Shown in pieces: positions 1-6,347 of a DNA stretch of 7,233 bases. Origin of the DNA: Flavobacteriaceae bacterium. Its GTDB lineage: Bacteria > Bacteroidota > Bacteroidia > Flavobacteriales > Flavobacteriaceae. The stretch spans positions 1 through 7,233 of the forward strand of contig JAGLKH010000203.1 in the NCBI GenBank assembly GCA_023141985.1. The letters run 5' to 3'. Positions within the stretch are counted from its first letter, which is position 1; every line of letters begins with the position of its first letter. The notes under the pieces are model-generated. The model was not told the DNA's origin, made no database searches, and worked only from the letters and a program-made list of their open reading frames with translations. Both the position numbers and the translations under genes were made by a program.

Positions 1-26
1 TTGTTTAACCCAAAAAATAAGAAATT

Positions 27-473
27 ATGACAACATTAGTCAAATCTAAGAAGACCCGTTATCCTTGGTTAGGTCCGGAATTTTTCAATTTTTTTAGCGA
101 AGACGATTTTTATAATGATCGTTTTTGGCATAGAAATATTATGGATAAGCCTGCGATAAACGTAAAAGAAGCTAAGGATTTTTATCTAATTGAATTGGCA
201 GCTCCCGGACTGTCTAAAAAAGATTTTGAGATTACTATCGACGATGGTTATCTTAAAATTTTAGTAGAGAAATCTTCAAAAAAAGAAGAAGAAAGTGATA
301 AATATACGAGAAGAGAGTTTAGCTATAACTCATTTGAACGTACTTTATTATTACCGGAAGATGTTATTGAAGAAGAAGTGAGAGCTAAGTATGAAAATGG
401 AATACTAAAATTTAAACTCTCTAAAAAAGAAACCCTTAAAGAGCATCCTTCAAAAAGAATAGAAATAGAATAA
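27..473 (+). CDS. Hsp20/alpha-crystallin family small heat-shock protein
   Basis: This 148-residue protein is a small heat-shock protein, an ATP-independent cytoplasmic holdase that binds unfolding proteins under stress and forms oligomers. An N-terminal arm rich in aromatic residues (residues 12-36, with several F, W and Y) is followed by an alpha-crystallin domain at about residues 42-132. That domain contains the family hallmark AAPGLSKKDFEI (58-69) and the near-terminal strand motif YENGILKFKL (122-131). The C-terminal tail ends in RIEIE, which supplies the I-x-I motif (I145, I147) that docks neighbouring dimers in this family. Length is normal for bacterial Hsp20. The start is the first ATG after an A-rich leader without a Shine-Dalgarno sequence, as is usual in Bacteroidota. 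Only 26 bp of upstream DNA is present, so its promoter and heat-shock control cannot be judged. The gene appears monocistronic because a strong terminator follows. Family assignment is secure; client proteins are unknown. Confidence 0.95.
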   Translation: MTTLVKSKKTRYPWLGPEFFNFFSEDDFYNDRFWHRNIMDKPAINVKEAKDFYLIELAAPGLSKKDFEITIDDGYLKILVEKSSKKEEESDKYTRREFSYNSFERTLLLPEDVIEEEVRAKYENGILKFKLSKKETLKEHPSKRIEIE

Positions 474-779
474 TTCTAAAAAGGATTCTTGAGTTAAATA
501 AAAAGCCAACTAATTGTTGGCTTTTTGTGTTTTATAAATCAATTATTATTACTCTATTTGTCAAACATTTGATATAGATTTAGCCTTCTAATTATACTTG
601 AATTGATCCTTCCAATCATTTTTAATTGGCTGAATATTTTAATTATTTAAGAATACTTTATAAAAGTTTGGTAAAATTTTAACGACTAATGAGTTGTAAT
701 TAAAATACGAACCAAGTATATTCGTTAATCTAATTACTCGAAAGATACTTTGGTGTCTTTTACTGAAAATATAGAGCTA
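474..779. other. Gene-free interval between hsp20 and the dCMP deaminase gene
   Basis: Apart from the terminator at 500-533, this very AT-rich stretch holds no convincing gene on either strand. Sites resembling the Bacteroidota -7 box (TAnnTTTG) each miss by at least one base: AACATTTG at 564-571 and AAAGTTTG at 663-670. TACTTTG at 746-752 has a spacer one base short. None has a TTG at the expected upstream distance, so the promoter of the downstream operon cannot be placed. A 5-bp inverted repeat CCAAT/ATTGG (612-629) and a 10-bp palindrome TAAAATTTTA (672-681) are present but are expected by chance in such DNA. The in-frame TTG at 750 is discussed under the deaminase gene. Confidence 0.6.
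500..533 (+). terminator. Rho-independent terminator of the hsp20 gene
   Basis: A perfect 11-bp inverted repeat, AAAAAGCCAAC (500-510) and GTTGGCTTTTT (516-526), encloses a 5-nt loop (TAATT). The 3' arm ends in a T run that continues as GTGTTTT. It lies 26 nt after the hsp20 stop. The A-rich 5' arm paired with the T run means it could also work on the opposite strand, but no minus-strand gene ends here. Confidence 0.88.
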
Positions 780-1208
780 ATGCCAGAACAGAAACAGCTT
801 AAGTACGACATCGCTTATTTGCGAATGGCACAAGAATGGGGAAAATTATCGCATTGCCAACGCAAACAAGTAGGAGCACTAATTGTTAAAGATAGAATGA
901 TAATTTCCGATGGTTATAATGGCACACCTACCGGATTTGAAAACTCCTGCGAAGACCAGGAGGGTTCTACCAAATGGTACGTATTACATGCCGAAGCAAA
1001 TGCAATTTTAAAAGTTGCTGCATCTACTCAATCCAGTAGAGGAGCAACATTGTACATAACACTTTCCCCTTGTAAAGAATGCAGTAAATTAATTCATCAA
1101 GCCGGAATTATAAGAGTAGTGTTTAGTAAAGCTTATAGAGATGATTCTGGAGTACAATTTTTATCAAAAGCAGGCATAGACGTAAAACTTATAAGCGATT
1201 TAAATTAA
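780..1208 (+). CDS. dCMP deaminase (zinc-dependent cytidine/deoxycytidylate deaminase family)
   Basis: The product (142 residues from the ATG at 780) most likely converts dCMP to dUMP plus ammonia in the cytoplasm, feeding thymidylate synthase. The zinc-deaminase signature is complete: H70-A-E72 supplies the first zinc ligand and the catalytic glutamate, and PCKEC (97-101) supplies C98 and C101. SDGYNGTPTGFENSC (43-57) is the substrate-loop motif typical of dCMP deaminases rather than cytidine deaminases. The reading frame is open back to a TTG at 750, which would add ten residues. I prefer the ATG because it leaves the short N-terminus usual for Bacteroidota homologues (recalled, not aligned) and ATG is the stronger start. 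Its TAA stop shares bases with the ATG of the next gene (TAATG, 1206-1210), so the two genes are very probably co-transcribed and translationally coupled. The family is certain; dCMP as substrate is very likely. Confidence 0.93.
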   Translation: MPEQKQLKYDIAYLRMAQEWGKLSHCQRKQVGALIVKDRMIISDGYNGTPTGFENSCEDQEGSTKWYVLHAEANAILKVAASTQSSRGATLYITLSPCKECSKLIHQAGIIRVVFSKAYRDDSGVQFLSKAGIDVKLISDLN

Positions 1209-2800
1209 TGAAAATTCATAAAAAATATTTACCTCTTATTATTGGTGTTGCTATTGCAATGGGTATTTTTATTGGAGGAAAGCTAAATTTTACCGACTCA
1301 TCCGATAGAATATTCACTACAAATTCTAAAAAAGATAAGCTTAACAGGCTTATTGATTATATTGATTATGAATATGTAGACGAGGTTAATACCGATAGTA
1401 TTGTAGATGTTACTGTTAACAGTATTCTGGGGAATTTAGATCCGCATTCTACATACATTCCAAGAAAAAATCTTCAAAGTGTTACAGAAAACATGAAAGG
1501 TGATTTTGTTGGAATTGGAGTAAGTTTTTACACCTATAGAGATACAGTAACAGTTATTAGAGCTTTAGAAGGAGGGCCTAGTATTAAAGCAGGAATAAAA
1601 GGGGGAGATCGAATTATAGTTGCTAATGGAGAATCTATCTATGGAAAAAATTGGAGCAATGAAGCTGTTGTAAATAGACTTAAAGGAGAAGAGAACACAA
1701 AGGTTAATTTGAAGGTTTACAGAAGAGGAGAACCTGAACTTTTAGAGTTTAAAGTAAAACGTGGAGAAGTCCCGATTAAAAGTGTAGATGCTGCTTATAT
1801 GCTTACAAACGATTTAGGGTATATTAAAATAAATCGTTTTGCAGAATCTACTTATAAAGAATTTAAGAAAGGACTTAACAAACTTCAAGATAAAGGAGCA
1901 ACAAAACTGGTGTTAGATTTACGTGATAATCCAGGAGGATTTTTAGGAATTGCAGAACAAATTGCTGATGAATTTTTAGAAAAAGGGAAACTCATTTTAT
2001 TTACAAAAAATAAAAAAGGAAGAATAGAAAAGAGTTTTGCAACTAACAGGGGGGGGTTTGAAGAAGGAGAAGTGTTTGTGCTAATTAATGAAAACTCTGC
2101 ATCTGCCAGCGAAATAATTGCTGGTGCTTTACAAGATAATGATAAAGGTACAATTGTAGGGCGTAGATCTTATGGCAAAGGTTTAGTGCAACGGGAAATG
2201 GCATTAGGCGATGGTAGTGCAATACGACTTACAGTGTCAAGATATTACACACCAACAGGACGTTCTATACAGCGTTCTTACGAAAACGGAAATAAAGACT
2301 ATTATCATGAATATTTTGAAAGAATAGACAATGGCGAGCTTTCAAGTGCGAGTAAAATAAAAGTTGCAGATTCTTTAAAATTTATAACTCCAAAAGGTAA
2401 AATTGTTTATGGAGGCGGAGGTATTATTCCAGATGTATTTGTTCCAATTAATAATAAAATGGAAAATGAAACAATAAATAGTATTCTGGCATATGGTTAT
2501 ATGAGTTATTTTGTTTTTGAAGATTTAGATAATGACAGAAGCCTATACAAAGATTTTAAGCAAGATGATTTTATTAATAATTTTAAAGTTAGTGATGCGT
2601 TTTTAAGTCGTTTTGAAGAGTATTTAAATACGAAAACACGATTCAAAATAACTTTTGTTGCTTATAATGAAGAAGTAAAACTATATATAAAAGCAACTTT
2701 AGCAGAGCAGCTATTTGGCACCGAAGCCTACGAGCAGGTTGTTAACAGCAATGATATTATGATAGATAAAATCAAGCAATTAATTCAGGAAAGCATCTAA
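1208..2800 (+). CDS. S41 family C-terminal processing peptidase with PDZ domain
   Basis: This 530-residue serine protease belongs to the CtpA/Prc family, which trims or degrades envelope proteins from their C-termini. A short basic N-terminus and a hydrophobic segment at about 7-24 act as a signal anchor or uncleaved signal, placing the enzyme in the periplasm. A PDZ domain spans about residues 95-185, with carboxylate-loop residues GIGV at 102-105. The S41 catalytic core follows at about 203-412. It includes the LDLRDNPGG motif (236-244), the nucleophile S299 in NSASASE, the general base K324 in SYGKGLVQ and the supporting Q328. The 25- and 29-residue spacings match the Ser/Lys/Gln triad of Bacillus CtpB. 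A C-terminal extension (413-530), as seen in Bacteroidota members, has no motif I recognise. The start overlaps the dCMP deaminase stop by one base. An eight-G tract at 2049-2056 lies just before the nucleophile codon. Substrates are unknown. Confidence 0.95.
   Translation: MKIHKKYLPLIIGVAIAMGIFIGGKLNFTDSSDRIFTTNSKKDKLNRLIDYIDYEYVDEVNTDSIVDVTVNSILGNLDPHSTYIPRKNLQSVTENMKGDFVGIGVSFYTYRDTVTVIRALEGGPSIKAGIKGGDRIIVANGESIYGKNWSNEAVVNRLKGEENTKVNLKVYRRGEPELLEFKVKRGEVPIKSVDAAYMLTNDLGYIKINRFAESTYKEFKKGLNKLQDKGATKLVLDLRDNPGGFLGIAEQIADEFLEKGKLILFTKNKKGRIEKSFATNRGGFEEGEVFVLINENSASASEIIAGALQDNDKGTIVGRRSYGKGLVQREMALGDGSAIRLTVSRYYTPTGRSIQRSYENGNKDYYHEYFERIDNGELSSASKIKVADSLKFITPKGKIVYGGGGIIPDVFVPINNKMENETINSILAYGYMSYFVFEDLDNDRSLYKDFKQDDFINNFKVSDAFLSRFEEYLNTKTRFKITFVAYNEEVKLYIKATLAEQLFGTEAYEQVVNSNDIMIDKIKQLIQESI
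2049..2056 (+). repeat. Eight-base G homopolymer inside the S41 protease gene
   Basis: A run of eight G residues encodes the end of R281 plus G282 and G283, in a gene that is otherwise AT-rich. The frame is intact at length eight. Gain of one G gives a TGA two codons past the run (GTT TGA). Loss of one G gives a TAA ten codons on, just after the codons for CLC. Both stops fall before the catalytic S299 codon. It could be a slippage hotspot, a sequencing-error-prone site, or simply a chance run. Confidence 0.9.
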
Positions 2801-2846
2801 AAAGCATCCCTTAAGATTTTCTTTTTTGAGTCCTCTCAATTTTTTT
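2799..2846. terminator. Possible terminator between the convergent S41 and marC units
   Basis: Only 10 bp separate the two convergent stop codons. Two weak hairpins overlap here. AAAAAG (2799-2804) can pair with CTTTTT (2821-2826), with ATC/GAT pairing inside it after an asymmetric internal loop; A and T runs at the two ends could serve both strands. A second, 5-bp stem TTGAG/CTCAA (2826-2839, loop TCCT) is followed by seven T (2840-2846), the correct order for the plus-strand transcript. It lies within the last codons of the minus-strand gene. Both stems are short, so either call is tentative. Confidence 0.35.
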
Positions 2847-3014
2847 CGAAACCCTTAAAATAGCCATTAGAAATATAACACATAGACTGGCAACAACAGT
2901 AATAAGAGCTATAACACTTTCACCTTTAAAGGGGTTGCTAAAATCTATTTTAGTAATGTTGTAAATAGCCAATATAACTGCAATTATTGTTAGAATATAA
3001 GTAAACATCTTCAT
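2811..3014 (-). CDS. Small two-helix membrane protein downstream of marC
   Basis: This 67-residue protein has no function I can assign. Two hydrophobic stretches, about residues 3-20 and 33-53, predict two membrane helices joined by a short loop containing D24, K30 and E32. The C-terminal tail (55-67) is strongly basic, with seven K or R residues. By the positive-inside rule this tail is cytoplasmic, so the N-terminus would be too. The start lies 2 nt after the marC stop, which points to translation coupled to marC. An in-frame ATG two codons later is an alternative start. The amino-acid composition and the tight linkage argue for a real gene rather than a chance reading frame. I recall similar small proteins beside marC in other flavobacteria but cannot verify this here. 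A role as a partner of the MarC protein is only inference. Confidence 0.75.
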   Translation of the reverse strand: MKMFTYILTIIAVILAIYNITKIDFSNPFKGESVIALITVVASLCVIFLMAILRVSKKIERTQKRKS

Positions 3015-3016
3015 AA

Positions 3017-3595
3017 TTAAAATAATGCTTTAATGTTTGCAGCAAATAATTTTACAGCAATAGCCAATAAAATTACGCCAAAAATTTTGCGAATAATATT
3101 AATTCCGTTCTTACCAATAAGGTGTTCAATTTTTGCCGATGTTTTTAAAACGATATAAATAAAAATCACGTTAACGATAACCGCAATAATAATGTTTTCT
3201 ACTCTAAATTCTGCTCTTAAAGAAAGTAGAGTTGTTAAACTTCCGGGACCAGCAATTAATGGAAAAGCAAGAGGGAATATGGAAGCAGTTAAAGCTGTGT
3301 TTTCATCTTCTTTATAAAGTGTAATTCCTAAAATCATTTCTAAAGCAATAAAAAACAATATAAATGCACCAGCAACAGCAAAAGAATTAACGTCAATGCC
3401 AATAAGGTTTAATATTCGTTCTCCAAGAAAAAGAAAAACAATCATTATAACACCTGCAATAATCGATGCTTTTTCACTTTGAATGTGTCCAACTTTTTTA
3501 CGTAAATCAATAATTATAGGAATATTTCCAATAATATCTATAACCGCAAATAAGACCATAAAAACAGTAAATATTTCTTTAAAATTAAAGTGCAT
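3017..3595 (-). CDS. MarC (UPF0056) family inner-membrane protein
   Basis: This 192-residue integral membrane protein belongs to the MarC/UPF0056 family. Six hydrophobic segments can be seen at about residues 6-30, 42-61, 69-93, 104-125, 132-152 and 169-190. Family-typical motifs are the polar DIIGNIPIIIDL in helix 1 (20-31), FPLIAGPGSLTTLL (111-124) with its conserved GPG, and FGVILLAIAVKLFAANI in the last helix (172-188). The length is usual for the family. E. coli MarC was named for the multiple-antibiotic-resistance locus, but a direct resistance role was later not supported, and the biochemical function remains unknown. The gene starts with ATG after an A-rich leader and is read away from the DUF3109 gene across a 108-bp divergent region. 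It probably forms a two-gene unit with the small membrane protein downstream. I give no gene symbol because orthology to E. coli marC itself is unproven. Confidence 0.92.
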   Translation of the reverse strand: MHFNFKEIFTVFMVLFAVIDIIGNIPIIIDLRKKVGHIQSEKASIIAGVIMIVFLFLGERILNLIGIDVNSFAVAGAFILFFIALEMILGITLYKEDENTALTASIFPLAFPLIAGPGSLTTLLSLRAEFRVENIIIAVIVNVIFIYIVLKTSAKIEHLIGKNGINIIRKIFGVILLAIAVKLFAANIKALF

Positions 3596-3616
3596 TTTTT
3601 AGAATTTTAATTTTGG

Positions 3617-3624
3617 CAAAGTTC
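3617..3624 (-). promoter_or_regulatory. Possible -7 box for the marC unit
   Basis: Read on the minus strand, GAACTTTG matches the Bacteroidota -7 consensus TAnnTTTG except at its first base. It sits 21 bp upstream of the marC ATG, leaving a short leader. No TTG is seen at the expected -33 distance, so the call is weak. Confidence 0.25.
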
Positions 3625-3670
3625 GTTATTTAATATTAATTTGTAATACTAATAAACAGTAAAGTTTCTC

Positions 3671-3678
3671 TATTTTTG
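3671..3678 (+). promoter_or_regulatory. Likely -7 box for the DUF3109 gene
   Basis: TATTTTTG is an exact match to the Bacteroidota primary-sigma -7 consensus TAnnTTTG. It lies 25 bp before the ATG at 3704, giving a leader of roughly 20 nt. The nearest upstream TTTG (3640-3643) is 27 nt away, longer than the usual spacing of about 17-23, so the -33 element is poor or absent. Confidence 0.45.
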
Positions 3679-3703
3679 CACTAATATTAGAAATAGTAAT
3701 GAG

Positions 3704-4276
3704 ATGTTTCAATTAGGAAGAACCTTAATTTCTGAAGATATTATCGAAAAAGATTTTGTCTGTAATTTAAGCGCCTGTAAAGGTGCTTGTTGCATTAATG
3801 GAGATGCGGGAGCTCCATTAGAAGCAGAAGAATCTAAAATCTTACAGGAAATCTATCCTAAAATTAAACCTTTTTTACGATCCGAAGGCATTGAGGCCAT
3901 AGAAAATCAAGGGCAGTTTATTACTACAGAAAATGGAGAATTAGAAACACCTTTAATTAATGGAGCAGATTGTGCTTATGTTATTTTTGATGATAGAGAA
4001 ATAGCTCTTTGCGCTATTGAAGAAGCTTATAATCAAGGAGAAGTATCCTGGAAAAAACCAGTATCCTGCCATTTGTATCCTGTTAGAGTGAAAGATTACA
4101 GCGAGTTCTCGGCTGTAAATTATAACAAGTGGAACATTTGTGATGATGCATGTGCTTTGGGAAAAGAACTACAAGTGCCAATCTATAAATTTGTAAAAGA
4201 AGCCCTAATCAGAAAGTTTGGTGAAGATTGGTATTTGGAACTTGAAAAAGTTACTCAAGAGATGAAACACCCATAA
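3704..4276 (+). CDS. DUF3109 family cysteine-rich protein
   Basis: This 190-residue soluble protein belongs to the DUF3109 family, common in Bacteroidota and of unknown function. It has nine cysteines: C20, C25, C29 and C30 in a C-x4-C-x3-CC cluster (CNLSACKGACC), C90, C103, C122 in PVSCHLYPVRV, and C146 and C150 in a C-x3-C pair. The first cluster and the SCHLYPVR motif recall YkgJ-type CxxCxxCC proteins that are thought to bind zinc or an iron-sulfur cluster, so metal binding is a reasonable inference. No signal peptide or membrane segment is present, so it is probably cytoplasmic. The ATG at 3704 is chosen because the conserved region begins almost at once. A competing ATG at 3699 is in another frame and stops after five codons. 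The gene stands alone between marC (divergent) and the sensor kinase gene (convergent). Confidence 0.9.
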   Translation: MFQLGRTLISEDIIEKDFVCNLSACKGACCINGDAGAPLEAEESKILQEIYPKIKPFLRSEGIEAIENQGQFITTENGELETPLINGADCAYVIFDDREIALCAIEEAYNQGEVSWKKPVSCHLYPVRVKDYSEFSAVNYNKWNICDDACALGKELQVPIYKFVKEALIRKFGEDWYLELEKVTQEMKHP

Positions 4277-4361
4277 CATTCCCTATATCTATTGGGATGA
4301 CACTTTAGGAAAGCAATATTTAGGATGTTCTATGTGACCCAATTCAAAAAAAGTATTATAA
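4277..4361. other. Short spacer between convergent DUF3109 and kinase genes
   Basis: This 85-bp spacer contains an inverted repeat, ATTGGG (4291-4296) and CCCAAT (4338-4343), extended weakly by ACA/TGT after an internal mismatch, with a 41-bp interior. Neither arm is followed by a T run in the right orientation, so it is not a standard intrinsic terminator. I see no other clear termination signal for either gene. Confidence 0.45.
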
Positions 4362-6347
4362 CTAAACGTCCTTTTGAGAGACTAAATGTATTGGAATATA
4401 AAGGATTACTTTTGTTCCCAATGCATTTCCTTGTTCGTCATGTAAATCTTCAATTTTAATATTATACATATTTGTATATCTTTTTGAGAAATTTTCTAAA
4501 CGCTCTTTAGTTAATGCAATACCAACAGATTTCCGTTTTAATGTTTTTTGTTTATTTATTTCTTTTGAAGTCTTTCTGCCAACACCATTATCTGTTATTG
4601 AAATGGTAATATGTTTTTTTCTGTTTTTTTCAACTTTTAAGACAATTTTTTTATCTTCTTCTTTTGAAGACAAACCGTGCCAAAGCGCGTTTTCTAAAAA
4701 AGGCTGTATTATTAGAGAGGGGACTTTAATATTATGAGTGTTTATATTATTATCTATTAAGATTTTGAAATCTATGGCGTTAGAAAATCTAATGTTTTCA
4801 ATATTCATATACAGCTCCATAGTCTCAAGTTCATCCGATAGAGGAACCTCTTTTTCGGTAGATGCTACAAGAATTTTTCGAATAAGTTTAGCAAATTTGT
4901 TTAAATAATAAACAGCATTTTCTTTTTCGTTATTAATAATATAAAGTTTTATAGAGTTTAAAGAATTAAAAATAAAATGAGGATTCATTTGGCTACGTAG
5001 CATATCCTGCTCTAAGGTTAGGATTTTCTTTTCTTGATTTAATTGTTTGTGCCTGTCATAAACTGTAAAAATAATCGATACTAAAATAATCCCTAATAAT
5101 CCAAAGAGTAGTGCGAGTTGGTTTTTTTCTAATCTGGTTCTTACAAGCTCATTCTCATCCGACAATGCTTTTATAGTATTACTTTTATTATCGCTCTCAT
5201 ATTTTATTACTAAATCATTAATATAATTGAGATTTCTTTCATTATTAATGACTTTTTCTAATTCATTAGCTAGTTTAAACTGCTGTAAAGCAGCTTGATG
5301 ATTTCCTTTTTTAATATTTAATTCGGAAAGAAGTTTATAAGCTTCTATTTCGGATGATCTAAAGTTGTATTTTTTTGAAATATTTTTTGCGATGTTAAGG
5401 TTATATTCAGCTTTGTTTAAATTATTCAATTCACTTAACACCCAACCTAAATTTACATAAGAGTCGACAATATGAAACTGATCTCCAGTCTGTAAAGCTT
5501 TTTCAAGATTACTTTTTAAAACTTCCAGTGCAATTGTATATTTTTTTTGTTTAATATAAATTTTCCCTATGCTGTTGTTGCAAATAACGCGGCCAACTTC
5601 CGAATTTATTTCGTTATTATAATTTAAAGATGTTTTGTAATATTTTAGTGCTTCTTCAAGAAGGCCTTTAGCCTCTTTAGCATAACCAATATTTTGATAA
5701 TTTATAGCTAAACCTAATTTGTTATTCAAGGATTTTTCTATAACAAGAGATTTGTTAAACTGCACTAATGCTAAATCGTATTGCTTTAGTGCCAGATAAA
5801 TATTCCCAATACTGTTTTGAGATACAGCAATGCTAAGTTTTATATTGTCTGAAGGCAGTTTTATTGCATTGGCAATGTTTAAAGCCTTTGTATGAAAATC
5901 TAATGCCGAACGAATAAAATCCATCCTTCGGTAAACTACGCCTTGCATGTTTAAGCTTATGACTTTTAGTTCTAAATTATTTGCGATTTCGGCCAATCTC
6001 TCTGCTTGTTTATGATTCTCCAGGGCTTTAGAATAAAAAGAAATATTTCTATAAATACTACCTAATGAGTTTAAAGCATAACTTTCACCTTCTAAATATT
6101 TTAAACGGTTACTTTCTTTGGCGAAATACTTCATTAGAGTAGAATCCTTTTTATATTTATAAAAGAGGGATTCTATGGTATTATATTTTGTAGGCCTTAA
6201 GGAAAAGGCTTTGCCAACAGCTTCTTTAAATTGAGGGTTTATTGAATCTTGAGCAAATGTGTTTAACGAAAAAAGTAAAAATACAAGAGTAATAAACCGA
6301 ATGATTATTTTTCTAGCAAAAGAGTTTGTATTCTTTTTTAAAGACAT
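4362..6347 (-). CDS. LytS-type sensor histidine kinase with periplasmic TPR domain
   Basis: This 661-residue kinase is the sensor of a two-component system. A signal peptide (residues 1-32, basic start, hydrophobic 17-30, likely cleavage after TFA) precedes a helical domain of about seven TPR-like repeats (roughly 88-367). A helical linker leads to a single membrane helix at about 409-430. The TPR domain should therefore lie in the periplasm, where it probably senses a protein or peptide ligand. The cytoplasmic part is a PF06580-type kinase: MNPHFIFNSLNS carries the phospho-acceptor H457, and the ATPase domain has the N box QPFLENALWHG (N553), the G1 box TDNGVG (D586), G609 in SVGIAL and GTKV at 644-647. 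All catalytic motifs look intact. The ATG shares bases with the stop of the regulator gene (TAATG on the minus strand), so the pair is co-translated. It probably acts as a dimer and phosphorylates that regulator. The ligand is unknown. Confidence 0.93.
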   Translation of the reverse strand: MSLKKNTNSFARKIIIRFITLVFLLFSLNTFAQDSINPQFKEAVGKAFSLRPTKYNTIESLFYKYKKDSTLMKYFAKESNRLKYLEGESYALNSLGSIYRNISFYSKALENHKQAERLAEIANNLELKVISLNMQGVVYRRMDFIRSALDFHTKALNIANAIKLPSDNIKLSIAVSQNSIGNIYLALKQYDLALVQFNKSLVIEKSLNNKLGLAINYQNIGYAKEAKGLLEEALKYYKTSLNYNNEINSEVGRVICNNSIGKIYIKQKKYTIALEVLKSNLEKALQTGDQFHIVDSYVNLGWVLSELNNLNKAEYNLNIAKNISKKYNFRSSEIEAYKLLSELNIKKGNHQAALQQFKLANELEKVINNERNLNYINDLVIKYESDNKSNTIKALSDENELVRTRLEKNQLALLFGLLGIILVSIIFTVYDRHKQLNQEKKILTLEQDMLRSQMNPHFIFNSLNSIKLYIINNEKENAVYYLNKFAKLIRKILVASTEKEVPLSDELETMELYMNIENIRFSNAIDFKILIDNNINTHNIKVPSLIIQPFLENALWHGLSSKEEDKKIVLKVEKNRKKHITISITDNGVGRKTSKEINKQKTLKRKSVGIALTKERLENFSKRYTNMYNIKIEDLHDEQGNALGTKVILYIPIHLVSQKDV

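Noticed and set aside
612..681. Short inverted repeats CCAAT/ATTGG and TAAAATTTTA as a regulatory RNA or operator
   Set aside because: The stems are five base pairs each, unlinked to a promoter or T run, and typical of AT-rich intergenic DNA.
3630..3639. TTAATATTAA palindrome in the marC/DUF3109 divergent region as an operator
   Set aside because: A 10-bp palindrome made only of A and T is expected by chance in such DNA, and no second copy was seen nearby.
3699..3716. ATG at 3699 as the start of the DUF3109 gene
   Set aside because: It is out of frame with the conserved protein and reaches a stop after five codons.
4291..4343. ATTGGG/CCCAAT inverted repeat between convergent genes as an intrinsic terminator
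   Set aside because: Only six contiguous base pairs, a 41-bp interior, and no T run on the 3' side of the stem on either strand.
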